From NCBI GenBank assembly GCA_963575745.1, contig CAUYUJ010018721.1, forward strand, positions 36,001 through 100,000: a DNA stretch of 64,000 nucleotides, given 5' to 3'. The position numbers were made by a program, and so were the translations under genes. This document shows positions 10,817 through 21,723 of this stretch, one piece after another. Under the pieces are notes generated by a model, which made no database searches, was not told where the DNA came from, and worked only from the letters and a program-made list of their open reading frames with translations. Origin of the DNA: Prorocentrum cordatum (taxonomy: Eukaryota > Sar > Dinophyceae > Prorocentrales > Prorocentraceae). How positions within the stretch are numbered: position 1 is the first letter of the stretch; every line of letters begins with the position of its first letter.

Positions 10817-10896
10817 GGGGTAACTCGGGTCAGGGATAACTCGGGTTCGTTTTTCGGGAATCCAAGCCCGAGTTACCCCGGACCCGAGTTCCCCCG
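10817..10896. repeat. Foldback (inverted repeat) of 80 bp
   Basis: Two arms of about 30 bp built from GGGGTAACTCGGGT units face each other across a loop around TTCGTTTTTCGGGAATCC. Each arm itself contains two direct copies of a TAACTCGGG-type word. It could form a long hairpin in DNA or RNA. No protein is encoded. Confidence 0.7.
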
Positions 10897-11080
10897 GATA
10901 AGTCGGGCGCCCAAGCCACTGCCGCCGTCGTCTCCGTCGCCGCCGCCGCCGCCACCCCCGCCATCGAGGTCCTGCCCGCAGGACTCATGCGCAGCGTGTG
11001 GGACGAGTCGGGCGCTCCTGGGCAGCGCTCGATGGGGCGCACTGGTGCGAGGGCCTCTCCTGAGGCCCCCGACGCTCCAG
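10897..11080. other. GC-rich spacer
   Basis: Contains CCGCCG-type trinucleotide runs. No gene was recognised. Confidence 0.4.
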
Positions 11081-11084
11081 GAGG

Positions 11085-12320
11085 AGATTGGAATCCGTCG
11101 TGCTGCTCGCGGTCGTGCTGCTGGAATCCGTCGGGCTGCTGGAGTTCGTCTTGCTGCTCACGACCGTGCTGCTGGAGCCCGTAATGCTGCTCACGACGAT
11201 GCTGTTCGAGTCCGCCATGCTGCTGAAGGTCGTGATGTTGAGGTCCATAATGCTGCTCACGGTTGTGTTTCTTGAGTCCGTCGTGGTGCGCATGGTCGTG
11301 CTGTTGGAGTCCGTCGTGCTGCTCACGGTGCTGCCGATGGAGTCCGAAGTGATGTGCACGATAGCGTTGCTGGAGTCCGTCGTGCTGTCACTGGTGATGA
11401 CTGATGACTCTGGAGCCCGTCGTGCTGCTCGCATTCGTGCTGCTGGAGGCCGTCGCGCCGTTCCCGCGGCCTGCGAGGATGCTGACGTCCGTGCATCCAG
11501 ATGTGATGGCGAGGATACTAGCGCTGGTGCTCCCGGCTGCGCTGGCGAGGATGATGACGACGGCGGACCAGGCTGTGTTGACGGGTGTGTTGGCGTTGGT
11601 GCACTCGGCTGTGCTTTTGAGGATGCTGACGTCAGAGCTCCCCGCTGTGCTGGCAGGGATGCTGGCGTCGGAGATCCTAGCGGTGGTCGCGAGGGTGCTG
11701 TTGTTGGTGTTGGCGAGGACGCTGCCGTTGGTGCTCTCGGCTGCACTGGCGAGGAGGGGGGCGTCGGCGCTCCTGGCTGCGATGGCGAAGATGCTGACAT
11801 CAGAGATTTCGGCTGCGCTGGCAGGGATGCTGGCGTCGGTACTCCTGGCTGCGCCGGCGAAGCTCCTGGCGTCGGCGCTCCACGCTGTGCTGGCGAGTAT
11901 GCTGGCGTCGGTGCTTCTCGCTGTGCTACCGAGGATGTTGACCACAGTGGCCTAGGCTGCGTAGAAGGGGAGGCTGGCGTCGGTGATCCAGGCTCTGCCG
12001 ACGAGGATGCAGGGGTCGGTGCTCCCGGCTGCGCGGGCGAGGACGATGGCATCGGTGCTCCTGGCTTCGATGACGGCAGTGCTGGCGTCTGTGCTCTCGG
12101 CACTACAGGCGAGGGTGCTGACGTTCGCGGGCCCAGATGTGAGGGCGAGGATGCCGGCGCCGGTGCAACCCGCTGTGCAGGCGAGGCTGCAGGGGACGGG
12201 GCTCCAGGCTGCGCTGGCGGGGAATGTTGGCGTCGGTGCTCACGGCTGCGCTGGCGGGGATGCTGGCATCGGTACTCCTCGCTGCGCCGGAGAAGCTCCC
12301 GGCGCTGGCGCTCCTGAGCA
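11085..12320. repeat. Two adjoining minisatellite fields (about 30-bp and about 36-bp units)
   Basis: 11085-11400 is built from degenerate units containing TGCTGCTGGAGTCCGTCGTG. 11400-12320 is built from 36-bp-like units containing GCTGGCGAGGATGCTGGCGT. Because the second period is a multiple of three, frames stay open on both strands: the minus strand reads a 12-residue SPAQPGAPTPAS repeat for hundreds of codons, and the plus strand reads other repeats. Either strand could encode a Pro/Ser-rich repeat protein, but no start context, domain or second exon supports this, so it is reported as a repeat. Confidence 0.75.
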
Positions 12321-12670
12321 AAAAAACGCGCTGCCGAAAGGTTGGTGAGAGTGGGCGGTTGACCTCCTCTCTCCTGCGAAAGCCAGCAGCAGCTCGCCGA
12401 AGGTCGGCGGGCGTGACAGTCCGAAGGGGCAGACGGAAGCACGGATTCGCCTCACACTTGCGATGTAGGATCATGCCTTAGCGTTGCCTAATTCATTGTG
12501 CGCAGTGCTGTCCAACACCGCCTGTCGTCGATGATTTGGCTCGCTCTCTGCGTTGCCTCTCGGTTCATGAAGACTGGCGTTGTACAAATGCTCTCTCCAC
12601 GAAAAAGTACGACGTAGGAGGGAGAGAGAGATATAGAGTGAGGGAGAGGAGCGAGAGAGAAAGAAGGAAT

Positions 12671-12704
<34 letters not shown>

Positions 12705-13043
12705 AAGAACCAACAACAGAGAAGGAGAGACAGCGAACGCGCGGCGAAGAGGATCATAGGGGGAGTTTGTTTGAGAGCAGCACGCTGCCATAGTAGTTGC
12801 TAGCGGGCGCAGCTTCCAGTTGGCACACTGAAAAGTTCCTCGGGTAATTCCAGGAAGCGGTTGGCAGGCGAAGGTGAAAAACAGATTCCGGGCATCGAGC
12901 GGTGTTCCTCCTCTGTTCTCTCCTCGCCCTTCCCCTCCATCACCCTGCTCCCCGTCTGCCCCTGGAGGTATGTGGAGCGGATGTCCAAGCCGGTGGTGAA
13001 CTGGTTTAAGAGCAAAGCGGATCTCGACAAGGTTTCCCAGAGA

Positions 13044-13076
<33 letters not shown>

Positions 13077-13129
13077 ACGTGGTACAAGTGTTTTCTGACA
13101 TTTGGCCCATCTCGCCACATCGTCGACAA
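12321..13129. other. Unassigned sequence with (GA)n runs
   Basis: GA-rich runs at about 12620-12720 and 13038-13078 create CT-type low-complexity frames on the minus strand. No gene was recognised. Confidence 0.45.
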
Positions 13130-13390
13130 GAGGTCTACTGGGGTCTCTTGGGGGGGCCTCTTGGGAGGCCTCTTGGGGGCCTCTTGGAGTGCTCTTGGGG
13201 CCTCTCCGGGACCTGCTGGCAGTCTCGGGGGCCATCTGTGGGCTACGGCTCGAACTTGTCTGATTGGGGTTTCCCTTCTAAGGGCCCCTCTGGAGATCCT
13301 CTCGGGGGCCCTCTTGGGAGCCTCGGGCACCGCCTTCGGGCGGTCCCCGGGGGATCTCTTGGGCCGTCTTGCGGGCTCCTGCGGCCGAAG
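13130..13390. repeat. Dispersed minisatellite, CTCTTGGG words
   Basis: GGCCTCTTGGG-type units repeat irregularly over about 260 bp. They belong to the same word family as 4440-4985 and 30170-30280. Confidence 0.65.
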
Positions 13391-15670
13391 AGGCGCGCAG
13401 CGAAAACTGTACAGCCTCTGAAGATGTTGCACTGATTCGCACCCTTTCGGGGCCCGCCCCCAAGCGCCCCAAGACGTCCGAAGGTGACCGTAAGGGAGCC
13501 CCCGGTTCGACCCACCCTCCCGAGGCGTCGGACAAGGTTACCCGGTGCCCGTCGGGGTCGGAATCTTCCAGGGGCACTTGCAGCATGCAGTGCTCCCCCC
13601 AGCAGTGTCTCTGGCCCTGGCGTTTTTACTCCGGCTGCACCACGTTGCCGCCTCGATGGCGCCGGTGGGCGCCCCGTGCGCTAGGTGGATCGGCCGAGGC
13701 TGCGCCACGTCGACGCCCGTGGCGCCTCGTGGGCATCCGTGGGCGCCCCGTGCGTTGAGCTTACACTTCGTAGCTTGCACGACGTAGCTGACACCTCATA
13801 GCGCACATGTCCCAGCTTACTTAAGATGGCGTCCGCTACATACCTTTTCACCACGTAGCTTTCAACGCATAGCTTTCACCTCCACGGTTCGGTAACTCAA
13901 TGTGTGGGCTCCACTCTGGATAACAACATTTCGAGAATTCGGAGGGTCCTGAGCACACTGCGCTACGTGCCTAGCGCCACGGTGACGTATTAAAAGGGCG
14001 AGACCTGTGATAGGACGAGACGATTTGAAATTGATGACAGTAAGGTGCCAAGAGGAGCAGAAGTAGAGGAACTAGCAAGGACGAGGGCTTTACCACAGCA
14101 TGTAGACAATGGAGCGGACATAGGAAGTTGGGGAAGGCCAAGGAGGAGGTGGATGAGAGGGCGAGGAGAAGGAGACGAGGACGAGGGCGGCAGCGACGGC
14201 GATTGCTTTGGCGCCGCCGACGACGACGAGACTCAGGACGACGACGACGACGATGACCCAGACGGCAACGGCAGCGACGTGTCCTTCTCCCTTTCTTGCC
14301 TTCCCTTCTTGCCTTCCCCTCCCCCTCTGCTCCTCCCCCCTCCTCATCGCGCTCCTGCCCCTCTCCTTCTCTCCCCCGCCCTTTCCTTCCCAGCGCCCTG
14401 CTGTCCCCGTCGCGAGACCCTCGCACCAGGCCCTCGAGGAGGAGACCTCGTCCGTCTTCGTCGTCGAGGGCGAGCCGGAGGCGCTCCCGCAGGACACACC
14501 CCGCGCCGGCCACATCGCGCTTTGATCGCGCGCGCCCCGCTGCGAAGTACGGCCAGGAACGTACGCGTCGCGTGTCGCGCCGCCAGTTCTTGCCCGCCAC
14601 GCTTCGGCGCGGCACGCGCCGGCTGCTTCCCAATATTCCCAAGCGTCTGCGTCACGCCCCAAAGCCCTCCCCAGCCTCGCGCTCCACGGATCCATCACTT
14701 TGTAGCTTCCGGGCCCTCGTTGTTCCTTGGCCCCTTTCTTTCGGATGTGTCCCTCCGCTCGGTTGTGTCTGGTTCCTGGGGCCGTCCCTCGCTTTCTTTC
14801 GGCCCCCTCGGGCCCTTCCGTCGCGCGTCGGCTATGTGCAGGAGTTATTGTTCCGACGACAACCCGAGGATCAAGCAAAGTCGGACGACACGAGGTCCGC
14901 TCCCCGGCAAGCTGTGTCGCTGCGGCGGCACGCGACACGCGAAGCCAGAGCTTCTGGCGCCGCAGTCGGGGGCGGCCCCACCGACCCCCGCGCACACCGA
15001 CCCGTTCCGTGCCGGGCCCCCCGCCTCGCTCCACGGCGTGGGCAGCCGGCCTCGTGGGGGGGGCCTCGATGGCGAGGGGGGTCGTCGCGGCAGGGGCTCG
15101 TCACGGAGGGGGGTAAAGGCCCGAAGCGGCTGGGTTCCTGTCAGGGGCGCGGATCCGTGATTGAGTTTTCTCCTGGCACTGGCGCGCACAAGGGGGTGGG
15201 GGGAGGGGGAAAGGCTCCTTAGAAGGAGGCTGCTTCCTAGAAGGCGCCGGCCTTTCATCGACAGATCAGGCCCGCGCCTTCGAAGAAGCAGGGGTGCTTC
15301 TAAGAAGCCCTTCCCCTCCCGCACCCCCGTCTGCGCGTGGCTGACTCCTAGCACTGGCGCGCCTGTGGATGGCTCGCCAGGTCTGCAAAGCAGACAAGCA
15401 GCGAGCGAGCACCATAGATGGCGAGCGCACGGTGGGCGATGGCATCAACACACGCGCGCGCCCAAACCGTAAGCATCCAGGCCCGCGAGCCGCCTAGAGC
15501 GGCGAGCGTCGCAGCCTATTGCGCAGCTTTGTCCACATTCCAGGCAGAAGCGGTGCATGAGTCAGTGAACCCTGTCCCTGTGGGTCGAAGCGACGCTGGG
15601 GTACCCGGTGCCCCGCTAGTGTTCACCGTGCTTGAGGCCTCGTTGTTCACACCCATCGCCGATGTTTCGG
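13391..15670. other. Unassigned sequence
   Basis: 13745-13880 carries CACCACGTAGCTTTCA words related to the satellite at 2286-2490. 13970-15200 is GC-rich with GACGAC runs near 14220-14260. Several overlapping frames of 100-370 codons are open, but none shows a recognised domain or a clear best frame. Confidence 0.4.
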
Positions 15671-15849
15671 AAAGTTTGCGCCTGCTGGGGTAGGGTTAAG
15701 CCGGGCCTGTCCCTCTACAGGAGGGATATTCCAAAATAGTCAAACAAATAGTCTGGGGGACGTTTTTTTACTACTTTAAATTTTTCTTCCAAAATCCCCC
15801 TGTAGAGGGACAGGCCCGACTTAAAGTTTGCGCCTGCTGGGGTAGGGTT
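15671..15849. mobile_element. MITE-2 copy A with 27-bp flanking direct repeats
   Basis: The core at 15698-15822 (125 bp) has near-perfect terminal inverted repeats: AAGCCGGGCCTGTCCCTCTA at the left and, at the right, TAGAGGGACAGGCCCGACTT. The AT-rich middle reads AAATAGTCAAACAAATAGTC. Identical 27-bp direct repeats (15671-15697 and 15823-15849, beginning AAAGTTTGCGCCTGCTGGGG) abut the ends exactly. They are either an unusually long target-site duplication or a pre-existing tandem repeat. No transposase is encoded. Related copies lie at 27996-28147 and 63625-63767. Confidence 0.8.
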
Positions 15850-17310
15850 CGCATGCAGCTGCCGAGCGAAGGACTGCTGGCGTCCTTTCGGCAGGCGAGC
15901 GACGCCTCGGGAGCATCTCGCGCCAGATGTGCTGCCCAAGCTTCGGCTGCTGGGTACCCGTTGCGGGAGACGGGGCCGTCAGAAGTCGATCCGGGATGAC
16001 CCCCGGATTCAAGGGAGGAAAAGCCACCCAGACCCGACAGTTGGCGTTTACTAAACGGCCTTGGGCGTTTACTAAACAGCCCTGCGCTTTGTGGTTCCTT
16101 CTTTGGGTGCGTTTGCTAAACGGCTTCGCGTGTCGGGGTGATTGTTATGGGGGTGGATGTTTTGCCCTCTATGGAGGGTTCCAGGGTCCAGGACTTGATT
16201 GGCATGTGTTTTGGGAGGCGAGGAGACAGGAGGAGGGAGAGGATCAGAGAAACTCCAGCATGTCTCCACGTGCCTGCCATCGACCCTGCCGTGCCGATAC
16301 CCCCTTCCTCGAGTCCACACAGCCGTTCCCTGTCCCTGCGGGACGCGCCTTTTTGAAAGGCCAGCGCTCACGAGCTTGCTTTTCAGGCAAGAGCCTCACA
16401 CTGCCACGGAGCCGCCCTCTCTAGCTTCGACCCATCGGAAATTCGCCTGAACTTCTCCGTCGTGGCGCGGCGGAGGCGATCCGCTCGCGCGTCGAACAAT
16501 CCAGGCTACGGCATTGTGACTCGTCCCGCGTGCAGGAGGGTGGGGGGAGGGGAGAGCCAGGCGCAGAGACGGGAGGAGGGAGAGAGGGCGCACTCGCGCG
16601 GCCGGGCCGCGGGGGGGCGCGCGGGGCGGCCAGGCTGCACGGCAGCCCCCGGCAGCGAGCGCGGGTCGGCGTCGGGGAGGGGCCGGCAGCCGCAGTGCAG
16701 GGCGGGCCCGGCAAGAGGGGGCTGCGGGAGCGGGGGCCGCCACGAGGGCGAGCCAGGCGCCGGCGAGGGGTGGGGGCGAGAGGCAGCAGCGCAGGCCGGC
16801 TGCGGCGGGCTTGGCGTGTGGGCCAGCGCGGTGCGGCGTGGCGGAGGCGAGGCCCGCCCCGTCGGGCGAGAGGGGTTGGGGGGGACGCCAGGCGACGCGG
16901 AGCGAAATACCAATACACATAATCGTACAGATCAGGGGATTTTCCAGCGACCCGTGGCTTGAAGCCGTTGCACATGTGTGCGCGGGTGGTGTGAAAAGCT
17001 GATGAGCGGACAGGCTCATCTTGAGCCTGATCCGCATTCCCTCCTTACGATTGTTGCAAAAAGCCCTTGCCTTCTTAGAATGTCGACCCCCTGCCCTGCC
17101 CCCGGGCAGAACCAGCTCGAGGCTCATCCCTGGACGCCTTCCGGGTCCACCCTTGTTTCGTTTTCGAGCCGCGCTCAGCTGGGGCGACGATAGCCACCAT
17201 TAGCGCCCACGATGTCTCCAAAGCGACAACGCCTGAGGCCGCCTGCGATGGCGACGCCGGCGACAGCGTCGTCGCCGCCGCCGGCGTCGTCGCATTCATC
17301 TGCACGCACG
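15850..17310. other. Unassigned sequence
   Basis: 16030-16130 has three direct GCGTTTACTAAACGGC-type words. 16540-16900 is extremely GC-rich. No gene was recognised on either strand. Confidence 0.4.
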
Positions 17311-17500
17311 GAATGGGTACAGAAAGAATGGGCACAATGCCCAACAGCAGTTCCTGTTCATTTTGAACAGGACTCGCTGTCTGCGCAGCCGCGGCCCGTG
17401 TCCATTCGAGACAGACGGCCGCCTGCCCAACAGCGGCCGCTGTCGGTTTGGGACAGCATCTGTTGTTGGGCATTGTGCCCCTTTTTTCAGTACCCATTTC
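17311..17500. repeat. Foldback element of 190 bp with arms of about 44 bp
   Basis: The left arm starts GAATGGGTACAGAAAGAATG and the right arm ends CTTTTTTCAGTACCCATTTC. The arms pair over about 44 bp with few mismatches, sharing the core GGGCACAATGCCCAACA. Inside them sit two small hairpins (CTGTTC...GAACAG near 17356 and CTGTC...GACAG near 17440). No coding potential; it resembles a non-autonomous inverted-repeat element. Confidence 0.75.
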
Positions 17501-17744
17501 AGCCCCTGTCGGTTTCCTGGCTTCTCGTCAGGAGCAGCCCTTTGCCGGAGTGGCCCGTGGTGCGCGGCTCTCGGACGGGCGCGGTGGGCCTCACCCGAGC
17601 GCGCGCGGGCCGCCGCCGTCACAACCGCACGCCGCGCGCCAGAGCAGAGGCGACCTCTCTGCCCGAGGCCGCTCGAGCGATCGGCAGTCCCTCGTGCACG
17701 GGGGCGCCGTCCTGGTGGCGGACAGGCGCGCGCAGCAGAGGCGA

Positions 17745-17778
17745 GCTCGAGGACGACGACGACGACGGCGACGGCGCT

Positions 17779-17827
<49 letters not shown>

Positions 17828-17840
17828 ACGCGACGACGAC
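17745..17840. repeat. (GACGGC)n hexanucleotide run
   Basis: GACGAC passes into GGCGAC repeats. This gives poly-(Asp-Gly) and poly-(Ala-Thr) frames on the plus strand and Ala-Val on the minus strand. A similar run occurs at 35685-35735. Confidence 0.85.
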
Positions 17841-18059
17841 GGCGGTGGAGACGGCGACGTCTTCGTCGTCGTGTCGTCGGCCTCCGCCTCGCTCGCGTAT
17901 ACGCGCGCTCCGCGCGCAGGAGTTCCTCCGGGTGGCGGAGAGGCGCGCCGTCGTGTTTCGCCGCAGCTTCTGGGGGGGTCCTCGGGGGGTCCTCGTCGCG
18001 CGCGCGCGCGCCTGCGATGGGCGGGGGGAGGGCGGGGAGGCCATCCAAGCGGTCGCTGC

Positions 18060-18545
18060 CTTGTCGAGAGAGAGAGAGAGAGAGAGAAAAAAAAAAAAGA
18101 GAGTGGGCCTGTCCCAGTGAGGACTGGAGGCGGAAGGAGGAGGAGGAGGAGGAGGAGGAGGAGGAGGAGGAAGAGGTGGAGGAGGAGGAGGAGGAGGAGG
18201 AGGAGGAGGTGGAGGTGGAGGAGGAGGGACGAGGGGAGGAGTGGAGGATTGAGGAGGAGCAGAAGGAGGAGGAGGAGGAGAAGGAGGAGGAGGAGGAGGA
18301 GGAGTACTTAGGAGGAGGAGGAGGAGGAGGAGGAGGAGGAGGAGGAGGAGGAGGAGGGAGGAGGAGGAGGAGGGGAAGGAGGAGGAGGGGGAGGAGGAGG
18401 AGGGGGAGGAGGATGGAGGAGGGAGGAGGGAGGAGAGAGAAGGGAGGAGGGATGAGGGAGGAAGGAGGATGCAGGAGTCAGGATGGAGGAGGGAGGAGGG
18501 AGGAGGAGAAGGAGGAGGGAGGTACGTAGGAGGGAGGAGGGCGGC
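18060..18545. repeat. (GA)n, poly-A and a long (GGA)n field
   Basis: GAGAGA (18066-18086) runs into an A run, then an almost continuous GGA/GGAGGGA field from 18134. Poly-Glu, poly-Arg and poly-Gly translations in all plus-strand frames are artefacts. Confidence 0.95.
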
Positions 18546-19183
18546 CGCCGATGCCTCAGCTGGCCCTCCTCTGACCCCCCACCCTCATCCCTCTCTCTTT
18601 GCCCCCGCCCTCCTCGAGGGGCTGCGCCACCGCCTCAGGGCGCGCCTGCGAGGAGAGGTGGGGGGAGGCGGGTAGACGTGGATCGCCATGAGAAGGGTCC
18701 ATACCGACCCGATCGATCGAGATGGTCCACACCACACTGCGACACACCGCCGTGCTGCGACACGACACTGTGTCACCACGCTGTGACATCACGCCGTGCT
18801 CTTCGCAACCGTGCCAGCGCATTCAATCCCACGATTCGAATCTGCCCTCCCCAGTCTGACGTCGGCTTCGGCCGGCTCGATTCGGCTGGGTTTTGATATT
18901 CAGACAGGGGATCCGGTGTGGCCTGATGATGGCATGGCGCCGCTGTAGGAGAGAGGACGCACGAAGGGAGAGAGGCTCGCACAACGAGGAGTGTCCCAAG
19001 AGCGTTCCCAACCTTCGGGCATCGATCCTCGATGCCCTGCTTCTGCACAGTCAGGGCATTGAAACAAGGACAACCTTGGGCTCTGGGGGGGCCTCTGGCT
19101 CTCGGGCCGTCTCTCCGGAGCTGGCCGTGGCACCGATTCGTGGCCGAGGCTCGCCGTGGCCAGCGAAGCCCCTTTCGTTCCTC
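18546..19183. other. Unassigned sequence
   Basis: Contains CGACAC-type words at 18730-18800. No gene was recognised. Confidence 0.4.
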
Positions 19184-19690
19184 TCCTCCTCCTCCTCCTC
19201 CTCCTCCTCCTCCTCCTCCTCCTCCTCCTCCTCCTCCTCCCTGTGGTCGCACGATGCACTCTAGGTGCAGCGGGGCCCGCGACCTCCGGAGGTGGATGGA
19301 CAGGCACGTCTTCGCCGCTGCCCCGGCGGGCACGGCCCTGCTCCCGGCGGACACGGCCGCTGCTGCGGCTGAAGGACCGCTTTGCCTCGGGACGGCGCCG
19401 GGGATTGATTGAAGGGGGGGGAGGGGGAGGAGGAGGAGGAGGAGGAGGAGGAGGAGGAGGAGGAGGAGGAGGAGGAGGAGGAGGAGGAGGAGGAGGAGAA
19501 GGAGCAGGAGGAGGAGAAGGAGGAGGAGGAGGAGGAGAATGAGGAGAATGAGGAGCACCACGCTTCGGGCTTTGTCCTTGATTTAGCGCAGCGTCAAAGA
19601 GGGAGGAGGAGGAGGAGGAGAAGGGAAAGGAGGAGGGAGGAGAAGGAGGAGGCGGAGAAGGAGGAGGAGGAGGCGGAGGGCTCTGAGGGC
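19184..19690. repeat. (TCC)n then (GGA)n tracts
   Basis: A TCC run (19184-19241) and, 180 bp on, a long GGA run (19418-19545) followed by impure purine tracts to 19680. The two runs are complementary and inverted relative to each other, so they could pair as a hairpin with a roughly 180-bp loop. Confidence 0.9.
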
Positions 19691-19884
19691 TCTGATGATG
19701 CGGGCTCCGACTTCGGGCCCCCGCCGCCTACGGCCTCGCCGCGAACCTACGCCACGACGCTGGGTGGGCCGATGCCCAGAAAACGAGGGGAATCCAACAT
19801 ACCGACGAGGAGAGCCAGACCCCAGGGAAACCAAAAAGAGCGAAGCGCCAGGCAGGGCCACCCTCCCACATGGGAAGAGTTGCC

Positions 19885-21419
19885 TCAGGCGTCAGGGGGC
19901 TTCTCGAGCATGCGGCCAAAGGTGGACTGCCATTCCGCCTCCATGCCGAAGCGCTCACTGAAGCCCTTGATGCGCCTCATGGCTTCGGACCTGTCCTTGC
20001 CAATCGCCTCGATGCAGATGCTTGCCATGGCATCGAAGTCCGCCTGAGTAACGGGACAGCCACTCGCGTCGACCGCGGGCGACGCCATCTCCGCGGCGCC
20101 CTCGTCGTCCGTACTGGGGCTGACGGCACTGCCCAGCAGCGGGAAGGCGGGATCTCCGCGAACTCAAAATCGTCGTCTTCCTTCAGCTCACCAGCAGCCT
20201 TGCCGCCAATGCGACTGGGCTGTGGCAGTACTTCGCCAGCAGCCTCGCCGCCGATGCGACTGGGCTGTGGCAAGTGGATGGTCCGCCTCCAGATGGAGAA
20301 GGCAAAGTCCAGCACATCGCGGGTGTACCGAACCTCGCCTATGCCCATCTTCAGCTCGGACCCCGAAGCCTCTGCAGCCTCCGCAGCTGCTCCAGCTCCT
20401 TCTCCGTCTTGTCGATATCCTCGCTGGCCTGGCTGTGCAGCGCCTGCAGCCTGCCCATGGACTCGGCCGAGCGGGGAGCCTTCATGAGTGGGCCGAGGTA
20501 CTGGATCAGCTCTGCCAGTTGGTGCTTCTTGGCAGTGGCCTTGTCGATCAGGGCCTGGAGGCTGGCACCAGCCTGAGCGGTCGATTCCAATGGCCCCTCC
20601 CGCGCAGGATTGGCCTCCTTCTGCTTGTGGGTCTCCTTGTTCTTGTCCTTGTTCGCCTTCTTCAGCCTGGTCAAGAAGCTCGTCCGCCGGTTGCTTCTCG
20701 TCACCGTCGTTGCTGGAGAGGTTGAAGAACTGGCAGCTGCCGATGCCTGCTGCCTGCGAGTGTCCCGCATCTTGATGAACTCCTCCCTGTTCTGGCTGAT
20801 GACCTTGCGCTTCTCCACTTGGGCGGCTGCGCGCTGGGCCTCCTGCTTCAGGAGGGTTTCCGGCGGAGCTGACCTCTTGCAGAAAGGGCAGCTCGAGCGG
20901 AGCCCGAAGTTCACCATCTTCCGCTTGAGCGAGTCCGAGCATGGCGTGCACTCCCAAGGACCACTCGGCACCGGCTCCGCGTTCTTGCTGCCCTCTCGGT
21001 GCTTGTGGGTGCTGGCCTTGACTCGCTTCCGACGGCGCCAGCCCGTGGCCAGCTCCTTCTTCTTGGCTTTGGCCTTCGCGGTGAGCTACTTCTTCACAGG
21101 TCTCGCCTTTGCTTTGGCCTTCACCCAGGGCCTGAGTGGTCGACGCGGCGACGGCGGCTTCACCAGCCACTGGTCCCCGACTTTGACCTTCCGCGGCGGC
21201 GAGCGCCAGCTGGACATGGGGATCCACCTGCCCTCCATCCTGTCCAGCCGGCCCGTTCTCGATGATCAGTTCGAAATCACCAAGGCTGTCTCTCAGCTCC
21301 GTGAGGAGTCGCCTGTCAATCAGGTGCACTGGAAGCCTCACTTTCATGCCGCCATCGCCATCGGCTCCGACGCGCTGCGCCGCTCCGAATCGCGCGCGCC
21401 GACGCTGGGGTGCAACCAC
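19885..21419 (-). pseudogene. Decayed coding sequence with Cys pairs and a coiled coil (gag- or ORF1-like?)
   Basis: Protein-like segments run colinearly on the minus strand but in shifting frames. MKVRLPVHLIDRRLLTELRD (from about 21350) comes first, then a Lys-rich part with an in-frame TAG near 21088. Next is a CTPC...CPFC double cysteine pair about 25 residues apart (about 20955-20870), resembling a zinc ribbon. A long Glu/Lys/Gln coiled coil follows (20870-20370), then RYTRDVLDFAFSIWRRTIHL, then a tandem LPQPSRIGG duplication. It ends with MASPAVDASGCPVTQADFDA through FGRMLEKPPDA and a stop at 19885. At least three frameshifts and one stop make it non-functional as read, unless some are intron or sequencing effects. 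I do not recognise the family; a retroelement ORF1 or gag is an inference from the Cys pairs, the coiled coil and the neighbouring RT remnant. Confidence 0.5.
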
Positions 21420-21429
21420 CTCCAGCCGA

Positions 21430-21515
21430 AACGGCTAGGAGGAGGCGGAGGAGAAGGAGGAGGAGGAGGAGGAGGAGGAGGAGCAGGAGGAGCAGGAGGA
21501 GCAGGACCAGGAGGA
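21430..21515. repeat. (GGA)n tract
   Basis: A GGA/GCAGGA run just upstream of the decayed coding sequence (on its minus-strand 5' side). 21516-21720 is purine-rich and featureless. Confidence 0.85.
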
Positions 21516-21723
21516 AGATAAGGAGTAGGGAGCAGCTGGAGGAGAGGGGAGGAGGCAGGAGAAAGGTTGATGAAAGGTGGCGCGCGGGGGGGGAGGAAGG
21601 ATGAGGGAAGCGGAGCAGCGACAGGAAGTATCACATGGAGGATGTGTGAGCACGGGTCGTGGAGGATGAAGGGATGAGAGGCATGCCGACAAGGATGCGG
21701 AGGAGGTGGGGGGATCGCCTGCG

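Noticed and set aside
8886-10823. 645-codon plus-strand open frame
   Set aside because: Compositionally random, spans a GGA tract and shows no domain. High GC content makes stops rare.
11085-12320. CRISPR-like array
   Set aside because: Units are contiguous and degenerate, with no constant repeat alternating with unique spacers. The setting is eukaryotic.
10985-12442. 485-codon minus-strand Pro/Ser repeat protein gene
   Set aside because: Explained by a 36-bp minisatellite that is equally open on the other strand. Kept only as a repeat with a finding.
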